From: Cohnella kolymensis
Lineage (GTDB): Bacteria > Bacillota > Bacilli > Paenibacillales > Paenibacillaceae
DNA: 64,000 bases
NCBI RefSeq assembly: GCF_000829465.1
Contig: NZ_JXAL01000024.1
Coordinates: forward strand, 124,001-188,000
Direction: 5' to 3'
Of this stretch, positions 35,637 to 44,979 are shown piece after piece. A model generated the notes under the pieces. That model worked only from the letters and a program-made list of their open reading frames with translations, did no database searches and was not told the DNA's origin. Numbering within the stretch: position 1 is the stretch's first letter; each line of letters begins with the position of its first letter. Position numbers and translations under genes: made by a program.

Positions 35637-36122
35637 TTATGATGCAGATTGACCTGGCGAACAGCACAATTCTCCCTCACCTGATTCCAAAGCTGTTTTT
35701 AAACTGTTTAATACCTGCGTCCATGCCATCTCGTGCCACTGAAACGCTTTATCCCATTGTTCGCCTGTGCCCCAACCCGTATGCTCGATAGTTACATTTG
35801 TCGTTTTGTCTCCCGCTTGCGTAAAGCGTACTTGCACCTCGGTAAGTGAGTCTGATGAATTCATGAGACCTGCAAAATCATCCGGTCCCTTCCATGTGAA
35901 AGATAGCTGTTCCATCGGTGACAAAGAGGTAATTTTACAACCTTTAGTGTTCATCTGTTCTTTATTGCCTGGGATAAAAAACAGTTCAAATGCGCCTCCC
36001 ACTCGCGGATCTATGTTGGCTGCCGGTGCGAACCATTGACTTACCCGCTCAGATATCGTCCATGCATACCAAATTAACTCCTTACTTTCTGATACTACAA
36101 TTTCTTTATGTAATGTTCTCAT
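35637..36122 (-). CDS. SRPBCC (AHSA1-like) domain protein
   Basis: 161 residues starting MRTLHKEIVVSESKELIWYA, preferred because GGAGAGG lies at suitable distance. The helix-grip fold of activator of Hsp90 ATPase 1-like proteins is recognisable: WTISERVSQWFAP, VGGAFELFF, then LSFTWKGPDD, and the final amphipathic helix WHEMAWTQVLNSLKTAL. Members bind hydrophobic ligands and often lie beside small regulators. The function here is unknown. It precedes the GNAT gene on the same strand. Confidence 0.87.
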   Translation of the reverse strand: MRTLHKEIVVSESKELIWYAWTISERVSQWFAPAANIDPRVGGAFELFFIPGNKEQMNTKGCKITSLSPMEQLSFTWKGPDDFAGLMNSSDSLTEVQVRFTQAGDKTTNVTIEHTGWGTGEQWDKAFQWHEMAWTQVLNSLKTALESGEGELCCSPGQSAS

Positions 36123-36239
36123 TTCGGTCAACCTCTCCCTTGTTTTGTCATTTACCTCAAAACTACCAGATTTTAGCCATATTAATCAACTCCGAGTTAT
36201 AATTGGCGGCTTAATTCATCCGGCAGCGCCATTCAGCAT

Positions 36240-36750
36240 TTAACCGCCGGCGGCCGGCACTTTAAATAAAATATTACTGTCTTTATCTAGTATTTTAAAT
36301 TTGAGCTCATTTGGTACGGCTACATAAGCAAACCATATCCTTTTCCAATTTGTATCTACAATCTGCGCCTCTTGCTGCTTGTCGTATTTATTTTCGAAAA
36401 TGATTCTTTCCGCACTTGGGTCGTCAAGAACACCGTAAAACAAACGTACAGCAGGATCCTCAATATAATTAACCCTGTCACTATTAAGCATGAAGCCTGG
36501 CATATATATTGCTGAGGACTTTAAATAGTCCCAACCGTTGTGATCATCCCCCTCGATGATCGCAGCCCCGATGCCCGTACCATTGTCGAAAGGGGCTTGA
36601 TAGAACACGACAGCACCTCCATGATCCCGGTGAATATGCAGTATCTCATTCTCTTCATGCTTGGAATAGAACGCATCTTCTACAGAATCGCTTCTACAAC
36701 CACATAGAATAACGATGGCAATTAAAAAAAGTAAGGACTCGGTTTATCAA
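36240..36750 (-). pseudogene. Putative lipoprotein, frameshifted in its signal peptide
   Basis: The open frame from 36608 encodes 122 residues (from a GTG, FYQAPFDNGTGIGA and onward) but clearly continues upstream without a start. With six instead of seven T at the tract on + strand positions 36724-36730, a TTG at 36750 preceded by CAGGTG opens a lipoprotein signal peptide (INRVLTFLIAIVILCGC). The whole would be 169 residues, lipidated at the cysteine and exposed outside. The family is not recognised. Confidence 0.6.
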
Positions 36751-36770
36751 TTTAACACCTGCCTGGCGCT

Positions 36771-37390
36771 TTAACAGCGCAATTTAATATAAACGGGCAT
36801 ATGGTCGCTGTATTTGATCCAATCTGCGTACTCTCCTATTGTTACTGCATCCAGTATGTTCACAAATTCCTCTGAAAGGAAACAGTAGTCGATGTGGTAT
36901 GGCCTGTCGGTTTTGCGATGTAAAAAAAATTGTTGCCTGACCGAAGCGAGCTCTCGTTATCCCAAATAGCGTTACTGTTAAAATCACCGGCGATGACGGT
37001 TTTGTCACCGATATGCGAATAGTGATTGACCGCATTCCAGACCTGTCCGACATATCTGTTTCTCCGGTTGAGCTTATCGTCCATTGCCCAGACAGCGAGC
37101 AGATTAAAATCGACAGCGCCGCTGACCTTGATGGGAACGATGTATCTATGATTGGCATCGTAGCTGTTATGAAGTTCAAGTCTAAAATCGGAGTAAGCGA
37201 AAATGCCAAGCCCTTTTGTTTGGTTGTCCCCAAACCATAATTTGTGCAACGGTTCAGAAAATGGACTTTCAAAGGTCAGCCGATCCGGATGCTCGCATTC
37301 CTGAACCACTAATATATCCGGTTTTATGTTCATCATGTGGGATGCCTTTTTGCGAAATGCCATATTACAGTTCCATGTGGCGATGATCAT
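36771..37390 (-). pseudogene. Endonuclease/exonuclease/phosphatase family protein, frameshifted
   Basis: Start ATG at 37390 (MIIATWNCNMAFRKKA) with GAGGTGAT upstream. The catalytic fold is clear: ATWNCN, VVQECEHPD with the metal-binding Glu, and VIAGDFNSNAIW. After GNNFF the frame breaks at eight A (+ strand 36922-36929). Adding one base restores DRPYHIDYCFLSEEFVNILD and the terminal SDHMPVY, which has the catalytic D-H pair. The full protein is 206 residues. Substrates may be nucleic acid or phosphoesters. Confidence 0.75.
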
Positions 37391-37483
37391 TGGAAACATC
37401 ACCTCTTTTCAGGAATTTATTCTGCGCTTAAGATGGTGGTACTACGTTACATATTTTACCAACTTACAGGCAAGGGGTAAATG

Positions 37484-37515
37484 CAAAAAAACCTTAGTCC
37501 AACGTGGACTAAGGC
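37484..37515 (-). terminator. Terminator of the mtl-pts operon
   Basis: CCTTAGTCC and GGACTAAGG form a 9-bp stem with a 5-nt loop. Seven T follow on the minus strand. It lies 20 nt beyond the HPr stop. Confidence 0.92.
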
Positions 37516-37535
37516 TTCGCTTTATATGGAACTGA

Positions 37536-37796
37536 CTATTCGTGGACTTCTACAAGCAGCTTGCCCAGCGCTTCCATAGCTTCCGCTTCTTGCTCGCCGT
37601 CAATCTCCAATGTGACCTCATCGCCGGTGGCGATGCCCAAGGTGAGCATGCTCAAGGAGCTTTTGCCGTTTACCTTTTTACCTTTGTTGATGACGTTCAC
37701 CTTACAAGGGAACTGGCTGGCGGTTTGGACGAAAGTTTTCGTCGGACGGACGTGAAAGCCCGTCGGATTAATAATCGTGAATGATTTCGTAATCAT
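37536..37796 (-). CDS. ptsH: Phosphocarrier protein HPr
   Basis: 86 residues. The phosphorylated histidine is H15 (GFHVRP) and the regulatory serine is S46 (GKSSLSML), so it can serve both in sugar uptake and, as HPr(Ser-P), as a CcpA cofactor. It ends the mannitol operon, 1 nt after ptsI. In most Firmicutes ptsHI form their own operon, so the placement is unusual. This may be a second HPr copy dedicated to mannitol, or the only one. Confidence 0.94.
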   Translation of the reverse strand: MITKSFTIINPTGFHVRPTKTFVQTASQFPCKVNVINKGKKVNGKSSLSMLTLGIATGDEVTLEIDGEQEAEAMEALGKLLVEVHE

Positions 37797-37797
37797 G

Positions 37798-39525
37798 TTA
37801 TTGCTCTCCTTTCTTGTTGTTCTGAACGAAGGCTTGAATTTCCTGCTGTCCGTGCATCGTAAGCGCCTGCTCAGCTAGACCGGACCATTCGGACTGTGAA
37901 AGCCGAGCGATGAGTTCCCGGGCCGGAAGGATCGAGCCTGCACTCATGCTGAATTCGTAGAGCCCCATGCCCAGCAGCAACGGGATCGCGGTTTCGTCCC
38001 CTGCCATTTCACCGCACATGCCGACCCATTTCCCTTCTTGCTTTGCAGCATCAATGACCATACGAATGAGCAGCAGAATCGAAGGATGGCATGGCTGGTA
38101 AAGGTAAGATACCGTTTCGTTCATGCGATCGGCAGCCATCGTATATTGAATGAGGTCGTTGGTTCCGATGCTGAAAAAGTCGACTTCCTTGGCGAATACG
38201 TGAGCTGATATAGCCGCTGCAGGAACTTCGATCATCATGCCGACTTCGATACGCTCAGCCAACTCCACGCCTTCCGCAGCCAGCTTCTGTTTCTCTTCCT
38301 GCAGAATGCGTTTAGCTTCCAGCAGTTCATCCAGAACGGCAATCATAGGGAACATGATTTTCAGATTTCCATATCGGCTGGCACGAAGCAGCGCACGCAA
38401 TTGCGTACGGAAAAGATCCGGGCGGTCAAGACAAAGCCGGAGCGCTCTTTGGCCCAGGAACGGATTGCTTTCCTTCGGCAAATCCATGTAGGGCAGCTCC
38501 TTATCCCCGCCGATATCCAAGGTGCGGATGACTACGGGCTTTCCTTCCATTTTCTCAAGCACATATTTATAACTGTTGAACTGCTCATCTTCAGTCGGAA
38601 GCTGGCTGCGGCCCATGTACAAAAACTCGGTCCGGAACAAACCGATGCCTTCCGCACCGTTATCCAGCGCCTTCTGCACGTCTTCCAGTTTACCGATGTT
38701 CGCAGCCAACTCAACCAGCTTACCGTCTTTGGAAGCAGTCGTCCGATTTACCCACTGTGCCAGCACGGATTTGCGCCGGTCATATTCTCGTTTCTTCTCC
38801 TGGTAGCCGGCAAGCTCGTCAACACCGGGATCCACCACAATGACTCCTTCGGAAGCATCCATCACCACCATGGTGCCTGGCTGAATATTGCGGATACCGG
38901 CTCCCGCTCCTACAATTGCCGGGATATCCAATGATCTCGCCATAATGGCAGAGTGCGAGGTGCGGCTGCCGATTTCGGTGATAAAACCTTGGACTGCTTG
39001 AAGATTTAACTGCGCGGTGTCCGATGGCGTCAAATCCTCGGCAATGATGATGCACGGCTCCGTCATTTGCGACAAATTCCCGCTGTCCGTCCCCCGCAGC
39101 CTGTTCATCACACGCCCGGTCACATCCTGAATGTCGACCGCACGCCCCCGCAGCAGCTCATCCTCCATCTGATTAAGCATGTCGATGAAAGACTGCGACA
39201 CCTCATAAAGCGCGAACTCGGCGTTCACGGATTCCGTCTTGATTCTGTCCACAATGACGTCAATCAGATCGGGATCCTCCAGGATTAACAAATGGCCTTC
39301 GAAAATTTGCGCCTCATGCGCGCCAAGTTTCTCCTCTGTTGATGCCCGAATTTGCTCAAGCTCCGCACGAGCTTGATTCACCGCGTTCATAAACCTTTCC
39401 GCTTCGAGTTCAGGATTGCCCACAGTGGTTTGAACAGGGGTATATTCTTCGGACTTAAGCACAAAAGCTTTAGCAATAGCTAACCCCGGCGAAGCTGCAA
39501 TGCCTTTCAACAACTGATTCATCAT
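37798..39525 (-). CDS. ptsI: Phosphoenolpyruvate-protein phosphotransferase (enzyme I)
   Basis: 575 residues, full length. H191 in GSRTSHSAIMARS is the phosphorylated histidine. The PEP-binding barrel has the signature FFSIGTNDLIQYTMAADR and VGMCGEMAGD. It transfers phosphate from PEP to HPr in the cytosol. The gene lies between mtlD and ptsH in the same direction. GGAAG serves as a moderate ribosome site; two adjacent ATG codons could start it. Confidence 0.95.
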   Translation of the reverse strand: MMNQLLKGIAASPGLAIAKAFVLKSEEYTPVQTTVGNPELEAERFMNAVNQARAELEQIRASTEEKLGAHEAQIFEGHLLILEDPDLIDVIVDRIKTESVNAEFALYEVSQSFIDMLNQMEDELLRGRAVDIQDVTGRVMNRLRGTDSGNLSQMTEPCIIIAEDLTPSDTAQLNLQAVQGFITEIGSRTSHSAIMARSLDIPAIVGAGAGIRNIQPGTMVVMDASEGVIVVDPGVDELAGYQEKKREYDRRKSVLAQWVNRTTASKDGKLVELAANIGKLEDVQKALDNGAEGIGLFRTEFLYMGRSQLPTEDEQFNSYKYVLEKMEGKPVVIRTLDIGGDKELPYMDLPKESNPFLGQRALRLCLDRPDLFRTQLRALLRASRYGNLKIMFPMIAVLDELLEAKRILQEEKQKLAAEGVELAERIEVGMMIEVPAAAISAHVFAKEVDFFSIGTNDLIQYTMAADRMNETVSYLYQPCHPSILLLIRMVIDAAKQEGKWVGMCGEMAGDETAIPLLLGMGLYEFSMSAGSILPARELIARLSQSEWSGLAEQALTMHGQQEIQAFVQNNKKGEQ

Positions 39526-39546
39526 CTTTCAACACTTCCTTTGCCG

Positions 39547-40698
39547 TTAATCCCGGTGTTTCAACGATTCGTATGCCGCCACGACTAGCTCGTGAACGGG
39601 ATGCGTCTCCGGTATCTCCGTATATTTCGTAATGGCCGCTTGGACCCCATGTTCCTTAATGGTTGATTGCAACTCTACAGATTCCGGGTCTTCGGGATAA
39701 TCAAATAACAAAGCGGCTGCCATCGCTCTGGCCAAGTGCGGTACTTGCATGCCGTGAGCGTGTGCCATAAGCGCAGGGCGCACCAGCCTGTCGTTCGGAG
39801 ACAGCTTGCGGATCGGCGAGCGGCCGACTCGGACGACTTCATCCGTCAAATGCGGGTTCCTGAAGCGCTCGATGATTGTGTCAATGTATTGGTTATGGTC
39901 CGCCTGATTGAAGTCGTACTCCCTGACCAATGCCGCTCCCGTCTCGCCAAGTGTTTCCCTGACCTCAGCCGCCAGCGCCTTGTCTTTCATCGCATCCTGT
40001 ATAGTGCCATATCCTTTGAGAAATCCGTGGTAAGCCGCGGTGCAATGACCCGTATTCACGGTGAACAATTTCCGTTCAATATAAGGCTGCAGGTTGTCGA
40101 CATAATCGACTTCCTCGATCTCATGAAACCCAGGCAGCATGGCGGAACGGTCCACCACCCATTCGAAGAAAGGTTCTACCGTAACGTGAAGCTTGTCTTC
40201 ATGCTGCTGAAGAGGAACGATCCGGTCCACCGCGGCATTCGGGAACGCAACGCTCGATGACGCCCGCTGCCTGATCTCCTCCGATAAATGGGAGTAAACA
40301 TGCTCCTTCAGCTGGGAGCTGCCGCCGATCGCATTTTCACATGCAATGATATGAAGAGGATAGGCCGAATCCGCCACCCGCAGCTTAATGCCTCTGGCGA
40401 TACCTTCGGCAATAAATTTCAAGATGTTCACGCCGACTGCCGTCGTTACCAAATCAGCTTCCGCAACGGCCTTCGCCACGGCGTCCAGATCTTTGCCGTT
40501 AATAGCAGTGATATTCTCAACTACGATAGTGTCGCCTTGCTCATTGGCCAGTGTCACTGTATATTCTCCGCGCTGCTTAAGCAGGTCAACTAACTGATCG
40601 TTAACATCCACGAATTGTACCTGATAACCGGATTTAGAGAGCAGCAGACCGATGAAGCCTCTGCCGATATTCCCGGCTCCGAAGTGAACGGCCTTCAT
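39547..40698 (-). CDS. mtlD: Mannitol-1-phosphate 5-dehydrogenase
   Basis: 383 residues. The NAD site is AVHFGAGNIGRGFIGLLLSK at the N-terminus. The long-chain mannitol dehydrogenase signature includes the catalytic lysine region KLFTVNTGHCTAAYHGFLKG. It oxidises imported mannitol 1-phosphate to fructose 6-phosphate. Its ATG overlaps the mtlF stop by 4 nt. Confidence 0.95.
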   Translation of the reverse strand: MKAVHFGAGNIGRGFIGLLLSKSGYQVQFVDVNDQLVDLLKQRGEYTVTLANEQGDTIVVENITAINGKDLDAVAKAVAEADLVTTAVGVNILKFIAEGIARGIKLRVADSAYPLHIIACENAIGGSSQLKEHVYSHLSEEIRQRASSSVAFPNAAVDRIVPLQQHEDKLHVTVEPFFEWVVDRSAMLPGFHEIEEVDYVDNLQPYIERKLFTVNTGHCTAAYHGFLKGYGTIQDAMKDKALAAEVRETLGETGAALVREYDFNQADHNQYIDTIIERFRNPHLTDEVVRVGRSPIRKLSPNDRLVRPALMAHAHGMQVPHLARAMAAALLFDYPEDPESVELQSTIKEHGVQAAITKYTEIPETHPVHELVVAAYESLKHRD

Positions 40699-41129
40699 GC
40701 TTCCATCCCCTCTTCGAAGATCGCGATCAATTCCGCCTCGGATTTCGCCTGCAAGATCCGCTGCATATCGTCTTCATCGGAGACCAGAACGGCGACACTC
40801 GAGAGAATCTCGAGATGTTCGTCTCCAACCGCTGCAAGCCCGATAATCAAATTCGCCGTTTCCCCGTCAAAATCGACACCGTCCGGGACAGTCAGAACGG
40901 ACATTCCTGTCGAACGGATTAAACTTTTTGAATCATTGGTGCCATGAGGCATAGCGAGACCGCCGCCCAGATACGTTGAGGAAGTGTTCTCCCGTTCAAG
41001 CATTTTATCTACATATTCCGCCGGCACATGTCCCGCTTCAACCAACAGTTGTCCTGCGATTCGTATCGCTTCGGTTTTATCGCCGGGTTTCACATTCAGT
41101 TTCACTTTTTCTTTGGTCAGTATGCTCAT
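40695..41129 (-). CDS. mtlF: Mannitol PTS enzyme IIA
   Basis: 144 residues from ATG at 41129 (GGAGAG upstream), overlapping the mtlR stop by 4 nt. The phosphorylated histidine is H62 in GGGLAMPHGTND. It passes phosphate from HPr to the IIB domain of MtlA, and its phosphorylation state also feeds back on MtlR. It has the normal length for a separate IIA. Confidence 0.94.
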   Translation of the reverse strand: MSILTKEKVKLNVKPGDKTEAIRIAGQLLVEAGHVPAEYVDKMLERENTSSTYLGGGLAMPHGTNDSKSLIRSTGMSVLTVPDGVDFDGETANLIIGLAAVGDEHLEILSSVAVLVSDEDDMQRILQAKSEAELIAIFEEGMEA

Positions 41130-43204
41130 GAGTGTTCTCTCCATTCCAATTTAGACTTTATAAAAGCTTCTAGCTCACGGGAAATGAAAGCTTTGATCCT
41201 CTCCGTCTCCGCGGCTTTGAGGAGTTCCACCATCTCAGGCTGCAGCAGCATTGCGCTCACTTCGCTCAGCACTTCCAAGCTCGGTTTATCAATTTCCCCA
41301 GGGGCCAGCATAAGCAGAATGTGTGACACATCTGCGGCCGCTTGTTCTTCTCCCAGCAGGAGAGGAACATTCAGGCGGAATAAGCATAGAACAGGTTGCC
41401 GGACCGATTCGCTTCGTGTATGAAAAAGCGCCAGCTGTGTATCCGGGATGATCTGGCTGCCCTGCTTTTCTCTATTGATCAGTTGCCGGATGACGGTGTC
41501 CTCTTCGACTATGTTGCCCGTTGACGACACAATGCCAACCATCTCGGTTACCACATTTTCCAAATGACGTTCGCCAGGCTCTATATCAAGCCGATAAACG
41601 GCAAACCGATCTAACAGTTGAATCGCAGCCAAAGCATATCCATGCATCAGCTTGATCCGGTCCCATGGCCCATGATCCGCCGGTGCGGCAGGTTCCGCGG
41701 CAGGTACTTTTTTCAGCGTTATTTTACGAATGTATGATTTGAGTCTTTCAGTCTCCTCACGGGTGAGCAGCGGACTGAGTTTGATATAACGATCCGGGGC
41801 CAACTGAAGATCTACCGTAGAAATGATCAGGTCGTAACGTTCCTCCGGAATGCGCGCCGCTTCATACCACGAGTAATGCCCGATCAGATCGATTTGCGGA
41901 ATTTCTTTGTTGATGCGGACCGCTAGCAGTTTTGATGAGCCGATACCGCTTGTGCACACAAGCAAGGCTTTAATGCTTCTTGGAAAAAGGTTCAACCTCT
42001 CGACGGAAGCGCCGAAATGCATCACGATATAACCGATCTCTTCATCCGGGACGACCGCGTCCCGCACGGTTTGGTCAACACCAGCCCGCACTGCCGCGAA
42101 CAAAGATTCATAATCCTTTTTAATCTGCGGAAGAAGCGGATTACGAATGACTTCGCCTCTGCGTAACCGCTCCAAGGCCGGCCCCATATGCCGGATCAAG
42201 CCGTCCAGCAGCGAGCGGTCCTTCGTGAACGGAATGTCCATATGTTCATCTACTGAACGAATGAGATCAACCGCTGTCTCGGCAAGCATTAAGCCGTACT
42301 TTTCCAGCAGCACGCCGGAAGCATCGGACGCCTTCTCTTCACCGCCGTCGAGCAGCTTTAGCAAATATGCCTTTTCTCCCTCCGGCAGCTCGAGGCCGAA
42401 TGGCGCAGCCAGCCGATTCAAGCGAGGGTCATCCTGCTCCTTGTCTGCTGCGGCCGGCTGCTCGGAACTCAGGATCCAATGTCCGCGCTGCATGCGCGAA
42501 ATCGCTACGGACAGTTGGATCAGCAGATGAGTATAAGCTGTCTCGGATAGACGGTTCGGCCACTCGTCCTCCCAATCCCAGAGCGTTTTTTCAATGGCAA
42601 AAAAGTTGTCTACACCTACCATTGTCAGCAGTTTCCGGGTTACGGGCCATTTTGAAGATTGTCCGTGTGTCGCACCGAAAAGATCCGAATGGTCCAGAAA
42701 CTCTTGCGCCAAACGCGCTATAAACCGGCGTTTCGAAGATTCGGGACCTTCAATCTCTACGCCGTAGCCGCGTCTCCTGATCAAAGCCAACCCGCTGTGA
42801 TACAGCTGAGGCTCGATTTCATCGAAATCGTGGCTTACGGTGGGGATAGCGGCATGCAAATAATGGGCAAGCGCAAACAGCTTGACCGGTGCATCCTCCT
42901 CCAACAGACGGCAAATGAGGAGCACTTTGCGCTCCTCCGGCGAGTAGGTAACCGTCTCCGATTCGTTCAGCGATTGTTTAAATCCGGCTAGATCCGCTTT
43001 ACTTCCGCCAATCATGATGCCGATTCCGGATTTCTTCACCAGCGATAATCCATAAGAAGATAGCAGCGGTTCAAGCTCCTGCAGCTCGCGATGAACCGTT
43101 CTGGTGCTGGTGTGTATCTCTTCCGCGATCTGGCCGGCGGTGATTTCATCCTGCCGGTTCAGCAGCACTTCCAATAAGCGGCGCTGTCTGTTGGACACTC
43201 TCAA
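41126..43204 (-). CDS. mtlR: Mannitol operon transcriptional activator
   Basis: About 692 residues. A TTG at 43204 fits GGAGG at 9 nt; an ATG three codons upstream abuts the ribosome site. Domain order: N-terminal HTH (QDEITAGQIAEEIHTSTRTV), a second HTH, PRD1 and PRD2 (about 190-410), an EIIB-like domain (ALLVCTSGIGSSKLLAVRI with the cysteine near 418) and an EIIA-like domain (about 540-692, LALFHTRS). PTS phosphorylation of the PRD, IIB and IIA sites sets its activity. In many Bacilli mtlR is a separate gene; here it lies within the operon. Confidence 0.92.
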   Translation of the reverse strand: MRVSNRQRRLLEVLLNRQDEITAGQIAEEIHTSTRTVHRELQELEPLLSSYGLSLVKKSGIGIMIGGSKADLAGFKQSLNESETVTYSPEERKVLLICRLLEEDAPVKLFALAHYLHAAIPTVSHDFDEIEPQLYHSGLALIRRRGYGVEIEGPESSKRRFIARLAQEFLDHSDLFGATHGQSSKWPVTRKLLTMVGVDNFFAIEKTLWDWEDEWPNRLSETAYTHLLIQLSVAISRMQRGHWILSSEQPAAADKEQDDPRLNRLAAPFGLELPEGEKAYLLKLLDGGEEKASDASGVLLEKYGLMLAETAVDLIRSVDEHMDIPFTKDRSLLDGLIRHMGPALERLRRGEVIRNPLLPQIKKDYESLFAAVRAGVDQTVRDAVVPDEEIGYIVMHFGASVERLNLFPRSIKALLVCTSGIGSSKLLAVRINKEIPQIDLIGHYSWYEAARIPEERYDLIISTVDLQLAPDRYIKLSPLLTREETERLKSYIRKITLKKVPAAEPAAPADHGPWDRIKLMHGYALAAIQLLDRFAVYRLDIEPGERHLENVVTEMVGIVSSTGNIVEEDTVIRQLINREKQGSQIIPDTQLALFHTRSESVRQPVLCLFRLNVPLLLGEEQAAADVSHILLMLAPGEIDKPSLEVLSEVSAMLLQPEMVELLKAAETERIKAFISRELEAFIKSKLEWREHS

Positions 43205-43280
43205 TACCGGCATCCTCCGCCTGACAAAATGGACGAAACGCCGACGAACGAGCCGTCAGCGTTGCATCTTCTGCTATTCT

Positions 43281-44708
43281 CTATTTACCCAGACGTTCGG
43301 CGAGCACATCGTACTCCGGGCTTTTGACAAAGTCGTCAATCGAAATGTGTTCCGCATTCGGTGCTTTTAATCTTGCCCTGTCGGTCAGTGTCTTCTGCGT
43401 GATAACGATATCCGCATCCGACGGAATTTCACTGATCGCGGCATTCGTCACGGTGACCGCAATGCCTGCCTTCGTCAGTTTTTTTCTAAGAATGGAGGCG
43501 CCCATGGCGCTTGATCCCATACCGGCGTCGCAGGCAAACACGATTTTATTGACATCGCCGTTCGCTTTAACGGCTCCTGCCGCTGCTGAAGCCGGCGCGC
43601 CTTTCGATTCGGCTTTCATTTGTTTTACTTTTTCCGTTGCGGTCTCGAGATCCTCGTCTTCGGTTTTGCGGCTCGTCTTTAGCATTACGGAGGCGACCAG
43701 GAAGGATGCCGCAGCCGCGGTTAATACCCCGGCTAGCACCGGTAACAGTCCGCCTTTCGGAGCCATAGCGATCAGTGCGAAGATGCTTCCCGGAGAAGGC
43801 GTAGCCACCAGCCCTGCGCCCAGCACATTGAACGTGAAGCTTCCCACTACACCACCGGTAATGGCTGCAAAAATCAACCGCGGATTCATCAGAATATAAG
43901 GGAAGTAAATCTCATGAATCCCGCCCAAGAAGTGAATGATCACTGCGCCGGGAGCCGATTGTTTCACTGATCCGCGCCCGAACAGCCAGTACGCGAGAAG
44001 GATACCCAGCCCCGGACCCGGATTTGCTTCGAGCAGGAAGATCACCGATTGACCGACTTCTTTTGCTTGTTGCAAAGCAATCGGGCTTAATACGCCATGG
44101 TTAATGGCATTGTTAAGGAACAGGACTTTACCAGGCTCAATAAGAATATTGGCCAGCGGCAGCAGTCCGTTATCGATCAGGAAGTCTACGCCGGAAGCCA
44201 GCCCTTTGCTGATCGCTTGCACGATCGGGCCGATTCCTTTGAAAGCCAGAAGGGCTAACGCACCGCCGATAATGCCTGCAGAGAAGTTGTTGACCAGCAT
44301 TTCAAAGCCGGAACGCACTTTGCCTTCGATGGATCTGTCAAATTGTTTCAGAATCCATGCGGATGCCGGTCCAACAATCATTGCACCGAGGAACATCGGA
44401 ATATCCGCGCCGACGATTACGCCCATCGTGCCTACAGCGCCCACCACTCCGCCTCGAGTACCATGGACCATATGCCCGCCGGTGTATCCGATCAGAAGCG
44501 GGAGGAGATACGTGATCATTGGGCCTACAAGCTCAGCCAATTCTTTGTTCGGAAACCATCCGGTCGGTATGAACATCGCTGTAATAAGTCCCCAAGCGAT
44601 AAAAGCGCCGATATTAGGCATCACCATGCCGCTGAGAAATCTTCCGAAACGCTGAACGGAAACTTTTACGCTTCCCTCGGAAGAGGTTTGTTGTTGCCTC
44701 TCACTCAT
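43281..44708 (-). CDS. mtlA: Mannitol PTS enzyme IICB
   Basis: 475 residues from ATG at 44708, with AAGGAGG upstream. The IIC membrane domain (about 10-340) contains the conserved GGIHEIYFPYILMNPRLIFA segment. The IIB domain begins near residue 380, with the phosphorylated cysteine in VFACDAGMGSSAMG. It imports and phosphorylates mannitol, with IIA supplied by mtlF. It is the first gene of the operon, under a cre-like site. Confidence 0.95.
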   Translation of the reverse strand: MSERQQQTSSEGSVKVSVQRFGRFLSGMVMPNIGAFIAWGLITAMFIPTGWFPNKELAELVGPMITYLLPLLIGYTGGHMVHGTRGGVVGAVGTMGVIVGADIPMFLGAMIVGPASAWILKQFDRSIEGKVRSGFEMLVNNFSAGIIGGALALLAFKGIGPIVQAISKGLASGVDFLIDNGLLPLANILIEPGKVLFLNNAINHGVLSPIALQQAKEVGQSVIFLLEANPGPGLGILLAYWLFGRGSVKQSAPGAVIIHFLGGIHEIYFPYILMNPRLIFAAITGGVVGSFTFNVLGAGLVATPSPGSIFALIAMAPKGGLLPVLAGVLTAAAASFLVASVMLKTSRKTEDEDLETATEKVKQMKAESKGAPASAAAGAVKANGDVNKIVFACDAGMGSSAMGASILRKKLTKAGIAVTVTNAAISEIPSDADIVITQKTLTDRARLKAPNAEHISIDDFVKSPEYDVLAERLGK

Positions 44709-44778
44709 GATTGAACCTCCTTCACTAATTTCCATTACCCATTATTATTGGATATTGGATTCTGTATTAATCATATAC

Positions 44779-44792
44779 GTTAAGCGCTTTCA
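44779..44792. promoter_or_regulatory. cre-like site upstream of mtlA
   Basis: GTTAAGCGCTTTCA agrees with the CcpA consensus TGWAANCGNTNWCA at all but its first two bases. It lies about 70 nt before the mtlA start and overlaps a -35-like TTGAAA on the minus strand, consistent with glucose repression. Confidence 0.6.
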
Positions 44793-44809
44793 AATTCAAT
44801 GAAATGAAA

Positions 44810-44834
44810 AACAGCTTTCGTCATGAAAGCTGTT
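44810..44834 (-). terminator. Hairpin with T tract upstream of the mtl promoter
   Basis: AACAGCTTTC and GAAAGCTGTT form a 10-bp stem; TTTTTCATTT follows on the minus strand. It lies upstream of the presumed mtlA promoter. It may insulate mtlA from upstream transcription or be an MtlR-related operator. Confidence 0.5.
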
Positions 44835-44938
44835 GACAGGATTTTATGTAGGAAAAAAAGATCGTACTTACCTTTAGTTACAGCTTATTTTAACGCAAAC
44901 TGTGCCAAAGCGCCATCATACATAATACCTGTATAACG

Positions 44939-44964
44939 AAAAGACACCTTCAGCCGAAGGTGTC
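44939..44964 (-). terminator. Terminator of the fad operon
   Basis: GACACCTTC / GAAGGTGTC, a perfect 9-bp stem with a 4-nt loop, then TTTTCG on the minus strand, 15 nt after the thioesterase stop. Confidence 0.88.
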
Positions 44965-44979
44965 ACTCGAATCCAACCA

